From NCBI GenBank assembly GCA_014523625.1, contig JAATVP010000160.1:1-6373 (forward strand): a DNA stretch of 6,373 nucleotides. The letters run 5' to 3'. The notes beneath the pieces are model-generated. The model did no database searches and was not told where the DNA came from. It saw nothing but the letters and a program-made list of their open reading frames with translations. This stretch comes from Nitrososphaerales archaeon TH5896. GTDB taxonomy: Archaea > Thermoproteota > Nitrososphaeria > Nitrososphaerales > Nitrososphaeraceae. This document shows, in pieces, positions 1 to 6,187 of this stretch (position 1 is its first letter; every line of letters starts with the position of its first letter). Position numbers and translations under genes: made by a program.

Positions 1-1447
1 ACCCTCATCATTTGATGGAAGCTCTTCTGGGACTACTGTAACGTTGGAACCTGGCAGGTATTCTGTCACTGAAAATTCCTTGCCAGATTATACTTCAAGC
101 AGTTCTGATGACTGCACAGGTACCGTACAAGCTGGGGAGACAAAGGAGTGTACAATTACCAATGTATACCAAATCAAAGACAGATCTGCGCAGCTGATAG
201 TTATAAAGAATGTCGTTAATACTCCTGAAGAGGATTCTGATCTAGTTCTAAAACCATCTGCATTTACTATAGTAGTACAAGGAAACGATCCTTTACCAAG
301 GTCCTTTCCAGGAAAATCTGGAGAAGGTGTAGCTGTTAATCTATACCCCGGAAGATATAACATCTTTGAAGAAGAAGTCGACGGATATACAGCAGATTAT
401 TCAGATAGTTGTCAGGGAACCATAGGCGCCGGCGAAACTAGGGTATGCGTAATAACAAATGAAGAAATTGTTATTCCTCCATCACCTTCACCTCCTGAGC
501 CAGTTTCTGAAATAGAATTAATAAGTGGCTTCTCAGCACCATATGGGATTGCCATCGATCCCGATAACAGGTTGGTTTACGTTTCAAACTATGGTCAATT
601 CAACACGACAGGAACAGTTTCAGTAATAAACGATACAACAAATACCATAATAGGAAATCTACATGTGGGCAAAAATCCTCAGGCAATCATGTACAATCCT
701 GCTAATGGATTATTCTATATAGCAAATACATTGTCTAATACTTTATCTATAATAAATGGAACAAACAGTTCGCTGATGGGTCCTATTCCAGTGGGTGAGT
801 TTCCGGGAAAGAATCCAACAGGAATAGTAACTAACTCGATTAATAACACAGTTTACGTTACAAACATGGGGTCAAACACAGTTTCTGTGATCAATGGTAC
901 AACTAACGCTGTGGTTGCAAATGTAATTTCTACTACAAGTGAAGAAGTAGGAGGAAGTGGTTTCTTTAGCCCAACAGGAATTGCCTACAATTCTGACAAC
1001 GGTAACATTTATGTAACAAATAGAGGATCAGATACAATTTCTGTGATAAATGGTTCTACTAATTCATTAATAGACGAAATATCCCTGGATGCCGTAGCGC
1101 CTTCGGGCATTATATATAATGCAGCAAACAACTACATTTACGTTACTAACACAGGGTCAAATAGTGTTTCTGTGATCAATGGTACAACTAACGCTGTCGT
1201 TGAAAATATTCCGGTTGGTTTGGGGCCTAATGGTATAGCATATGATCAAAGCAACGGAAACGTCTACGTATCGAATTTTATGAATGGAACCATATCAGTT
1301 ATTGATGGATTAAAGAATAATGTCACCGATACTATTACATTGGAAGCTAACAGTACTCCAAATGGTATATTATATAATCCAGATATAGATAGCCTGTTTG
1401 TTGCAGATACTAATTCGAGTATAGTACAAGTAATCAGAAATCCATAA
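1..1447 (+). CDS. Surface protein, prealbumin-like repeats plus seven-bladed YVTN beta-propeller (5' end outside window)
   Basis: The frame is open to the left edge (first full codon at base 2), so the start lies outside; the TTG at 44 is internal, because the residues before it complete the first repeat. The visible 481 residues hold two copies of a prealbumin/SpaA-like fold ending near residues 54 and 153. Each copy has a PGRY turn and a C-x11-C pair inside D-x-C-x-G-T-x-x-A-G-E-T-x-x-C-x-I-T-N, probably a disulfide. A proline-rich linker (about 159-167) leads to seven YVTN-type blades, marked by VYVSN, FYIAN, VYVTN, IYVTN, IYVTN, VYVSN and LFVAD. Twelve N-x-S/T sequons, all in the propeller, suggest heavy N-glycosylation. 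No C-terminal membrane anchor is seen. Such proteins are extracellular scaffolds or adhesins; the ligand cannot be read from the sequence. The fold assignment is firm, the role is inferred. Confidence 0.9.
   Translation, partial: PSSFDGSSSGTTVTLEPGRYSVTENSLPDYTSSSSDDCTGTVQAGETKECTITNVYQIKDRSAQLIVIKNVVNTPEEDSDLVLKPSAFTIVVQGNDPLPRSFPGKSGEGVAVNLYPGRYNIFEEEVDGYTADYSDSCQGTIGAGETRVCVITNEEIVIPPSPSPPEPVSEIELISGFSAPYGIAIDPDNRLVYVSNYGQFNTTGTVSVINDTTNTIIGNLHVGKNPQAIMYNPANGLFYIANTLSNTLSIINGTNSSLMGPIPVGEFPGKNPTGIVTNSINNTVYVTNMGSNTVSVINGTTNAVVANVISTTSEEVGGSGFFSPTGIAYNSDNGNIYVTNRGSDTISVINGSTNSLIDEISLDAVAPSGIIYNAANNYIYVTNTGSNSVSVINGTTNAVVENIPVGLGPNGIAYDQSNGNVYVSNFMNGTISVIDGLKNNVTDTITLEANSTPNGILYNPDIDSLFVADTNSSIVQVIRNP
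881..1197 (+). repeat. Exact 32-bp direct repeat inside the propeller gene
   Basis: Bases 881-912 and 1166-1197 are identical over 32 bp, beginning GTTTCTGTGATCAATGG. They encode the same part of blades 3 and 5 (VSVINGTTNAV). The copies are 285 bp apart, exactly 95 codons, so recombination between them would remove or add two blades without breaking the frame. Related but diverged copies occur in the other blades. Confidence 0.9.
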
Positions 1448-1763
1448 CCTAATACTTGGCGAATTTCAAGTACTTGGTTTGTAAGGGGTTTTACATAGAC
1501 TCTCAATATGTTACAGTTCTTTAATCTTTTGTTAGAAGATATTCAAAGTCAACAATTAGGCTAGTGACTTCAGTGGCGCCAAGTTAAATGAAACATACTC
1601 AATGAATCAACCATGGCACAGTTTGACTAATAACCTATCTCATTTTTTGGTTGTATTAATTATCATCTTGAACTCTTGAATAGATAGATTATCTTGGCAA
1701 TAAATTGACCCCCAAATAGTTTCTATTACATTAAGAGAATAGAATTTGTATTCTCTATTTCTA
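1448..1763. other. Gap between convergent genes
   Basis: This gap lies between the stop codons of two genes that face each other. I find no convincing gene in it: the reverse-strand frame that crosses it also runs into the NHL gene and resembles nothing. It holds a T-rich stretch around 1516-1531 (+) that could end the left gene's transcript, and a stem-loop next to the right gene, listed separately. Confidence 0.6.
1734..1756 (-). terminator. Possible stem-loop terminator of the NHL gene
   Basis: AGAGAATA (1734-1741) and TATTCTCT (1749-1756) form a perfect 8-bp stem with a 7-base loop, starting 7 bases after the stop codon of the NHL gene on its own strand. The stem is AT-rich and no long T run follows, so it may be a transcript-end structure rather than a true terminator. 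Confidence 0.35.
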
Positions 1764-2720
1764 TCACAGAGGTTTAAAAACCTGAATACGAGTATTGCCA
1801 GTATCCGCAACGTACACTGTTCCAGATTCCTTGTCGACACCCACACCTTCAGGACCCCTTAGTTGGCCATCACCAGCACCCACTTCACCAAACTTTGCTA
1901 TGAATTGCCCGTCATTTGTAAATATCTGGATTCTGTTATTATTTTTATCAGTCACATAGATATTGTCATTTGCATCTATTGAAAGACCAGAGGGTCCGTG
2001 GAATTGCCCATCACCTGCTCCCTTACTTCCCCAAGCTTTGATGAATTTCCCATCATTTGTAAACTTCTGAATTCTGTCGTTACCATAATCTGCAACATAT
2101 ACATTTCCCATGGAATCGACTATGGAACTTTCTGGCTTTGATAGTTGCCCATCAGCTTCGCCTTCGCTACCCCACTTCATGATGAACGTCCCATTGTCAT
2201 CAAATACTTGAACATTTGCCAAGTCTCTATCGGTTACAAATAACTTTCCATCTGCATCATTTGCTGGCACATGAGGATGCAAAAATTGCCCATCAGCCGA
2301 GCCTTCAGTTCCCCACGCCTTGATGAACTTGCCCTCATTTGTAAACTTTTGAACTCTATAATTGAATTGATCGGCGACATAGATATTTCCTTCTGAATCT
2401 ATAGACATTGCAGATGCCTTATGAAATTGTCCATCACCCTCGCCGCCCTCGCCGAACTTTGTAATAAAGTTGCCTTCAGGATCAAAAATCTGAATCCTGT
2501 GATTAGCATAATCTGCAACGTATACTTTTCCATTGTAGAAATCTACGTCGTTTTGTCCATCGAATTGTCCGTCAGCTTCACCCAGCGATCCCCATTTAGT
2601 ATAGTAAGTGAATGATGTAGACTGTCCCATTACGTGGGTGGTTGACAATATGAATGAGACTAGTATACCAAGACAGAGACCACTACAAAGACTAACTATA
2701 ATCTTGTTGGTAAAAAGCAT
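1764..2720 (-). CDS. Secreted six-bladed NHL-repeat beta-propeller protein
   Basis: This 318-residue protein has an N-terminal hydrophobic segment (about residues 6-28, ending near HVMGQ), probably a signal peptide or anchor. Six NHL repeats follow, with strand motifs at about residues 66, 113, 160, 207, 254 and 302: VYVAD, IYVAD, LFVTD, VYVAD, IYVTD and VYVAD. The spacing is 47 residues for the first five. Each is followed by R-x-Q-x-F, an F-(I/T)-x-x-(W/F)-G strand and a DGQ turn. The WGSLGEADGQ segment before blade 1 probably closes the ring by completing blade 6. I chose ATG at 2720 over TTG at 2735 because a TATA box at 2752-2759 puts transcription start near 2729, past the TTG. NHL propellers bind proteins, RNA or small ligands, and some are enzymes; no catalytic site is evident, so a binding or scaffold role outside the cell is inferred. 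Confidence 0.92.
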   Translation of the reverse strand: MLFTNKIIVSLCSGLCLGILVSFILSTTHVMGQSTSFTYYTKWGSLGEADGQFDGQNDVDFYNGKVYVADYANHRIQIFDPEGNFITKFGEGGEGDGQFHKASAMSIDSEGNIYVADQFNYRVQKFTNEGKFIKAWGTEGSADGQFLHPHVPANDADGKLFVTDRDLANVQVFDDNGTFIMKWGSEGEADGQLSKPESSIVDSMGNVYVADYGNDRIQKFTNDGKFIKAWGSKGAGDGQFHGPSGLSIDANDNIYVTDKNNNRIQIFTNDGQFIAKFGEVGAGDGQLRGPEGVGVDKESGTVYVADTGNTRIQVFKPL

Positions 2721-2751
2721 GAATGTCTTTGTCAAGGAAAAGATTTATGAA

Positions 2752-2759
2752 TTATATAA
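2752..2759 (-). promoter_or_regulatory. TATA box of the NHL gene
   Basis: TTATATAA lies about 35 bases upstream of the ATG at 2720. Archaeal transcription usually starts about 26 bases downstream of the box, giving a leader of roughly 9 bases. No ribosome binding site is visible, which fits short-leader mRNAs in this phylum. The motif is its own reverse complement, so it does not fix direction by itself. Confidence 0.55.
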
Positions 2760-3101
2760 CTCTCTTCTATTTTTTAGTATCTAAAAAATGAAAGTATCCG
2801 GCGCATGCTTAGAACAATATTTATCAGCAAAGCTCAAACGGTGTATGACATTCCTTCAGACTTAAATTCGGCGGTTAAATGTTTATCATGTAATAGAACA
2901 TTGATGAAAGGGACATAAAATCCCACATGTTAAAAAACTGACAGTTCTATCTTCGAACTAGATTACATTATATTCATTTTCAGGAAATTTTTAACGCAAC
3001 CAAGCCGTCTCGCGAGATAGTGAGAATGAATGCTATTTTACTACCTTTAGGGATAATGGCCATTTTTATCCAGCTGTTATAGAAATTGATCGAATTCGAA
3101 A
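2760..3101. other. Gene-free region
   Basis: I see no supported gene. Two very short plus-strand frames exist: 2788-2865 (25 residues) and 3026-3082 (18 residues, hydrophobic). Neither resembles a known protein. Two 10-bp perfect palindromes occur, TCTCGCGAGA at 3008-3017 and TCGAATTCGA at 3090-3099; the second is immediately downstream of the stop of the membrane-protein gene. Confidence 0.5.
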
Positions 3102-3512
3102 TTATCTCTTCTCTTCAATCGATGACGGCTTTCTGATTCTTTCCTTTGCAATAATTAATGTAGTTATTGCAACATAGGCAATCTGAAATATTTCTACTGC
3201 GATAGCCCTTTCGCTTATTGGCCCATCTCTACCTGTTATTGGATTGTCAGGAATCCTAGTAATCACCCATAAACCGATCAGTATAACTGTGCCCGCAATT
3301 CCAACAACATACCAAATTCTACCCCATCTTTTTATCATCGGCAGTACCCAAAAAAGCTGTGCTATGCCTCCTACAAGAAAGAGAGTAGCATTATTGATAT
3401 TAGAATCAATAGCATTTGGTACAAGAATCAGATGCAAAATTCCAGCTATACCAGTACAAATAGCTGCCCCATAGTATAACAAGTCTTTACTGGTGATGTT
3501 CAAATCTACCAC
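3102..3512 (-). CDS. Small four-helix membrane protein
   Basis: This 136-residue protein has four predicted transmembrane helices, at about residues 11-31, 41-60, 66-84 and 101-121. The N-terminus is short and the C-terminus is charged (KERIRKPSSIEEKR). Conserved-looking points are GIAGILHLIL with a histidine in helix 1, the G-G-I-A-Q-L-F-W stretch in helix 2 and the loop TRIPDNPITGRDGP between helices 3 and 4. That loop resembles conserved hypothetical membrane proteins I recall from Nitrososphaerota and some bacteria, whose function I cannot name. The start is GTG at 3512: a TAA lies in frame 12 bases upstream and no ATG occurs before helix 1. No clear TATA box sits at the right distance, so it may be read from further upstream together with the 3527-3802 ORF. 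Confidence 0.8.
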   Translation of the reverse strand: MVDLNITSKDLLYYGAAICTGIAGILHLILVPNAIDSNINNATLFLVGGIAQLFWVLPMIKRWGRIWYVVGIAGTVILIGLWVITRIPDNPITGRDGPISERAIAVEIFQIAYVAITTLIIAKERIRKPSSIEEKR

Positions 3513-3526
3513 TGTCTTCTTTTAAA

Positions 3527-3802
3527 TTATGCTTCAATGCCAATGGCTGTGGCACTCCTCAACTTATATTTCTCATCTAGATCGCAGATAGTGTGACAGG
3601 TCGCGCTTCGATGTCCTACCCTAAGAAACAGATGATTAGATCTAACCTCATGCTTTTTTGATTTAGGAGGGACACCTGCAACAATACCGGACGAGACATC
3701 AACATTGGTAGTATATTCTAAATCAAGATCAAATAGGACTGACTCAATATTTACGCTAAAGATCATACCCATATCTCCACTCTGAGCTGGTTGGGGTTCC
3801 AA
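3527..3802 (-). CDS. Doubtful hypothetical protein upstream of the membrane-protein gene
   Basis: This frame encodes up to 91 residues from TTG at 3802, or 81 from the ATG at 3772 (MGMIFSVNIESVLFDLDLEY). I do not recognise it. The first half alternates hydrophobic and polar residues as a beta-rich domain would (FSVNIESVLFDLDLEYTTNV). A basic segment follows, then a C-H-T-I-C pair near the end. There is no signal peptide or membrane helix. It ends 14 bp before the membrane-protein gene on the same strand, so the two could share a transcript from the TATA-like site at 3881-3889. Against it: no start codon has a well-placed promoter or ribosome binding site, and the length is within reach of chance. 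It could also be the remnant of a longer gene. Confidence 0.35.
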   Translation of the reverse strand: MEPQPAQSGDMGMIFSVNIESVLFDLDLEYTTNVDVSSGIVAGVPPKSKKHEVRSNHLFLRVGHRSATCHTICDLDEKYKLRSATAIGIEA

Positions 3803-3880
3803 AATAGTAGATGATAGTTAAGATTTGCATGAAACACAATATTCGAGCACAAGTTCCCGAACTATAATTACCTATCTAGT

Positions 3881-3889
3881 ATATTTAAA
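3881..3889 (-). promoter_or_regulatory. TATA-like element
   Basis: On the minus strand this reads TTTAAATAT, a good archaeal TATA match. It predicts transcription start near 3859 and a leader of 57 bases or more for the ORF at 3527-3802. The plus-strand reading TATATTTAAA is also TATA-like and would point into the palindrome cluster at 3914-4012, so direction is uncertain. Confidence 0.35.
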
Positions 3890-3913
3890 CATAATATATC
3901 ATCTATTGAAACC

Positions 3914-3929
3914 CTTAGCTTAAGCTAAG
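3914..3929. repeat. Perfect 16-bp palindrome
   Basis: CTTAGCTTAAGCTAAG is identical to its reverse complement with no spacer. It could bind a dimeric regulator or form a cruciform or RNA hairpin; nothing in the window decides which. Confidence 0.85.
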
Positions 3930-3996
3930 TCATAATCAATTTCCATTTTTGATGCGGAATACGCAATTATTAATGCGTGGGCGCACCTAATAATGT

Positions 3997-4012
3997 TAGA
4001 TAGGACTATCTA
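3997..4012. repeat. Inverted repeat, 7-bp arms with 2-bp spacer
   Basis: TAGATAG (3997-4003) and CTATCTA (4006-4012) are perfect inverted arms around GA. About 20 bp to the left, CGCAATTATTAATGCG (3962-3977) is an imperfect palindrome with 4-bp outer arms CGCA and TGCG. Confidence 0.8.
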
Positions 4013-4054
4013 GCTTCGATGAATGTGCCTTCATGAAATTAATCTCGACTAGAT

Positions 4055-4074
4055 AGAATACCAGAGAATACCAG
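4055..4074. repeat. Tandem 10-bp repeat, two copies
   Basis: AGAATACCAG occurs twice head to tail (4055-4064 and 4065-4074) with no mismatch. It overlaps the inverted copy of the CTATCTAGT motif by two bases. With only two copies it may be a simple slippage duplication. Confidence 0.85.
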
Positions 4075-4245
4075 CTTCATTTCTGCAGATAAAGAAAATC
4101 GATTAGAGCCAACGTGGTTTGGAGCCATGAGCAGGTGCTTCAAACAAAGATGTCATATACATGCGAGTATCTCCCGCTTTTCGCCTCCTATTCTCATTAA
4201 GCAAAATACCTGCGATATTTCTATTTCTTTTCACATGGTTGAATT

Positions 4246-5209
4246 TTATACGGTGGGGGAATTCGATGTAAGAGTTTTTTGATGCGCTGTTTGACCCGAA
4301 CGTGGCACGAAGACGACTTCTGCCATTGCTCCAACTGGAAGTACCTGCGTAGGTGTTCTAAAGGCGGCGGTCTAATTAGCAACAGTGTTTACGCTAATTG
4401 CTGTAGCTGCTACTCCTACTTTTCCTCCAGAGATCTTGGTATTTGATATAATATGTTCACTATCGACTATGACAATGCCAAAGAAACGATTGTTAAGGTG
4501 TTGTGGTCAACTTTGCAACAGCCCCTACTGCCGAATTTAGTGATACCTTGTTATGATCTATGACACCTTTCGCCCCACCATCAAGTAAGACTCCGATCTG
4601 GCCAGGAATCACCGAATTCTGAGCGGCAACGGTGCTACTGTATGAAACCTTTATTGTTGAATCCTCGCCAAAGCCAAAAATTCCGTGGTCACGATAGTCT
4701 GTAACAGTTGTCCATTTTACAATAGCATGTCCCTCTGCAAAAATCCCTTTGTATGTACAATCTTGGATGGAAGCGAAGTTTAGGTTGAGAGTTGCACCTG
4801 ACATAACGCTTATTCCGATTAGGTCCTGAGGACATGACGCAAGACTGGGGCCACTTACGGTAAGTCCCTTTATATTGACCGTGGCTCCATTTTTAAGATC
4901 TACAATGTATGGATCGCCATTTGTGTTGGTATTAGGTAGGTTTGCTGGTGCCTTGATGATCGTGATTTCGGAACCTGTTCCGACCAGAGTCAGACTCTTG
5001 CTAATGGTGAGTTGTTCATTGTATGTACCCGGGAGCACCTTTATCGTATCACCTGGACTGGCTGCATCTATTGCAGACTGTATACTAGGATAATCACTTG
5101 GAACGATTTTCAAAGAGGAAGCATTAGATGTTTGCAATTGAATATTACTCGGAAGAAGCATAAGTGCGAATACTGTACCAACTATAGCTGCAGCCACCGA
5201 CCTCTTCAT
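4246..5209 (-). pseudogene. Broken gene for a secreted pectate-lyase-like parallel beta-helix protein
   Basis: From ATG at 5209 the frame encodes 238 residues. A signal peptide (MKRSVAAAIVGTVFALMLLP) comes first, then the typical opening of a right-handed beta-helix (YPSIQSAIDAASPGDTIKVL, PGTYNEQLTISKSLTLVG) and repeated short strands. It stops at TAA 4495-4493, but the same kind of sequence resumes one frame over: NNRFFGIVIVDSEHIISN, then ISGGKVGVAATAISVNTVAN. That frame is closed upstream by TGA at 4509-4507, so the shift lies at about 4495-4506. It then meets TAG at 4374-4372. Beyond it, TPTQVLPVGAMAEVVF continues to TAA at 4248-4246. One frameshift and one nonsense codon therefore separate an ancestral protein of about 320 residues. 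The ATG at 5209 is preferred over the one at 5284 because it starts the signal peptide and has a TATA box 25 bases upstream. The fold suits surface polysaccharide binding or cleavage; no catalytic site is identifiable. A sequencing error could explain one lesion, less easily both. Confidence 0.75.
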
Positions 5210-5227
5210 ACTTATTCTTACAGAAAT

Positions 5228-5237
5228 CAAATAATAA
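5228..5237 (-). promoter_or_regulatory. TATA-like box of the beta-helix gene
   Basis: TTATTATTTG on the minus strand is centred about 25 bases before the ATG at 5209, the spacing expected for a leaderless archaeal transcript. It supports 5209 rather than 5284 as the start. Confidence 0.45.
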
Positions 5238-5485
5238 GGGGTTCGTAGATTTTTGTAGACTCTAGAATTCCTGTATACTTCCATCTAGTAAAGACCCGAA
5301 TAATGTAACTGTAATTATCTATTACAAGTGTTATGTATGATCAATTATGAACTACTATAAGGTCGTCATTTCTTGGTCTGCCTACGACGACGAAGTCGCA
5401 TCTATTCTTAGAAGAAGGTAGGTAGACAGCCGTATTCCCGAGCATGAAATACCTATTCACATATAAGCATGGAACAAGCAAGCAG

Positions 5486-5521
5486 CCAGCCGGCCAACCG
5501 ACCGACCGACCTGCCTTCCGA
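5486..5521. repeat. Degenerate tetranucleotide run, nine CCNN units
   Basis: Read in fours from 5486, the sequence is CCAG, CCGG, CCAA, CCGA three times, CCTG, CCTT, CCGA. All nine units begin with CC, and GCAA and GCAG precede them. It is a GC-rich island in AT-rich DNA and looks like an eroded short tandem repeat. Confidence 0.8.
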
Positions 5522-5710
5522 TTCTCCTGGAAGATGCTTCTTCTCTTGTTATTACGTCTCCATTACTTATATCGATATCACCAGAATACATTTTTCTAGT
5601 CTGAGAATGACGACGATGCTATTCGCTATCACAAGAACATGGATCCATCCACTTGAAGTGACTGAAGGCAGTTAATCGCTTTATGGGTCCAGAATATCAT
5701 TGGTATTTTG

Positions 5711-5725
5711 AAACTTAAAAAATAA
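5711..5725 (-). terminator. Possible T-rich terminator
   Basis: On the minus strand this reads as a T-rich tract with six consecutive T (TTATTTTTTAAG), about 35 bases past the stop of the 5757-6032 gene. Archaeal transcription often ends at such U-rich runs without a hairpin. Confidence 0.4.
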
Positions 5726-5756
5726 GCGTGAGGTTTGTTTTTCGCATTATATAATA

Positions 5757-6032
5757 TTATTGTCCACCAGAAGCCGTTAGGCATGCATGTTCTGTATCTG
5801 GGCCACAAACGGTGGTGTTGATTCCAGATTTTGCACTTTCATCGCCTGAGGATCCAGCCGCTATTTCGCTGCTACTGTCATTTCCTCCTCCTCTTGTGCT
5901 TGTATCTGTGTTGTTGTCTGTTGCGGTAACTACTGTACTGACCTCAGCGACGATTGATGCTAGTAAAGCCATAATTGCTGCCGTTATGGCTACTACAATC
6001 GTTCCCATATGAATCAATAAGATAATACGCAT
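5757..6032 (-). CDS. Small membrane-anchored or secreted hypothetical protein
   Basis: This 91-residue protein, from ATG at 6032, has a long N-terminal hydrophobic segment (about residues 3-30), either an uncleaved anchor or a signal peptide. A low-complexity tail rich in Asn, Asp, Ser, Thr and Gly follows, including RGGGNDSSSE, and near the end a Cys pair in VCGPDTEHACLTASGG. It carries N-x-S/T sequons at NNT, NDS and NTT, typical of exported archaeal proteins. The ATG at 6008 (MGTIVVAITAAIMALL) is an equally possible start, giving 83 residues; no TATA box or ribosome binding site decides. I do not recognise a family. The signal-plus-tail layout and the C-terminal cysteines argue that it is a real gene whose product works outside the membrane. 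Confidence 0.6.
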   Translation of the reverse strand: MRIILLIHMGTIVVAITAAIMALLASIVAEVSTVVTATDNNTDTSTRGGGNDSSSEIAAGSSGDESAKSGINTTVCGPDTEHACLTASGGQ

Positions 6033-6147
6033 ACATGGTCCAAAAACTTCTCAGAAAGAAATGTAAGATTTGTTCTACCTAACATTTGATAAGAATATTT
6101 GATTTAGATGAGCGTTACCAGTCAGCACTACCAGTCTCTTCCTCGTG

Positions 6148-6163
6148 ATATCGCTTGCGATAT
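6148..6163. promoter_or_regulatory. Palindrome at the core promoter of the zinc-ribbon gene
   Basis: ATATCGC and GCGATAT are perfect 7-bp inverted arms around TT. The right arm (GATAT) is centred about 27 bases before the ATG at 6188, where a TATA box would sit for a leaderless transcript. A regulator bound here would compete with the basal transcription factors. That is inference from position and symmetry only. Confidence 0.45.
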
Positions 6164-6187
6164 GACAATAGGACCAGCAAAATTATT

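Larger units (their letters stand above)
3803..4245. other. Non-coding region with clustered palindromes
   Basis: There is no recognisable gene in this stretch. A plus-strand frame is open from 4043 to about 4285 but has no start codon before 4127, overlaps the end of the broken beta-helix gene and resembles nothing. The stretch holds the palindromes and the tandem repeat listed separately. CTATCTAGT at 3872-3880 recurs inverted as ACTAGATAG at 4048-4056, and CTATCTAG occurs again at 4006-4013. Confidence 0.5.
5285..5756. other. Gene-free region
   Basis: No supported gene. The plus-strand frame 5469-5675 (68 residues) begins inside a four-base-period repeat and looks like nothing known, so I treat it as chance. 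The region contains that repeat and a T-rich possible terminator for the gene to the right. Confidence 0.5.

Noticed and set aside
44..1447. TTG at 44 as the start of the YVTN protein
   Set aside because: The 14 codons before it are open to the edge and complete the first prealbumin-like repeat (PSSFDGSSSGTTVTLEPG), so the gene begins outside the window.
1640..1846. Minus-strand 68-residue ORF
   Set aside because: It overlaps the end of the NHL gene in another frame and looks like an antisense or frame shadow.
2721..2735. TTG at 2735 as the start of the NHL protein
   Set aside because: It lies upstream of the transcription start predicted from the TATA box at 2752-2759, and the ATG at 2720 directly begins the signal-like segment.
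3008..3017. TCTCGCGAGA palindrome as an operator
   Set aside because: Ten-base palindromes are expected by chance in DNA of this length, and no gene start lies suitably close.
3026..3082. 18-residue hydrophobic plus-strand ORF
   Set aside because: It is too short to separate from chance, with no clear promoter or homology.
2760..3101. Possible tRNA or other RNA gene
   Set aside because: No T-arm GGTTCGAATCC-like motif or cloverleaf pairing is found on either strand.
4043..4285. Plus-strand open frame of about 80 codons
   Set aside because: It has no start codon in its first third, overlaps the end of the broken beta-helix gene on the other strand, and has no recognisable motif.
5210..5284. 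ATG at 5284 as the start of the beta-helix protein
   Set aside because: It adds 25 polar residues ahead of a normal signal peptide, and the TATA-like box lies inside that extension.
5469..5675. Plus-strand 68-residue ORF
   Set aside because: Its first codons are the tetranucleotide run, its composition is unlike a folded or exported protein, and no similarity is recognised.
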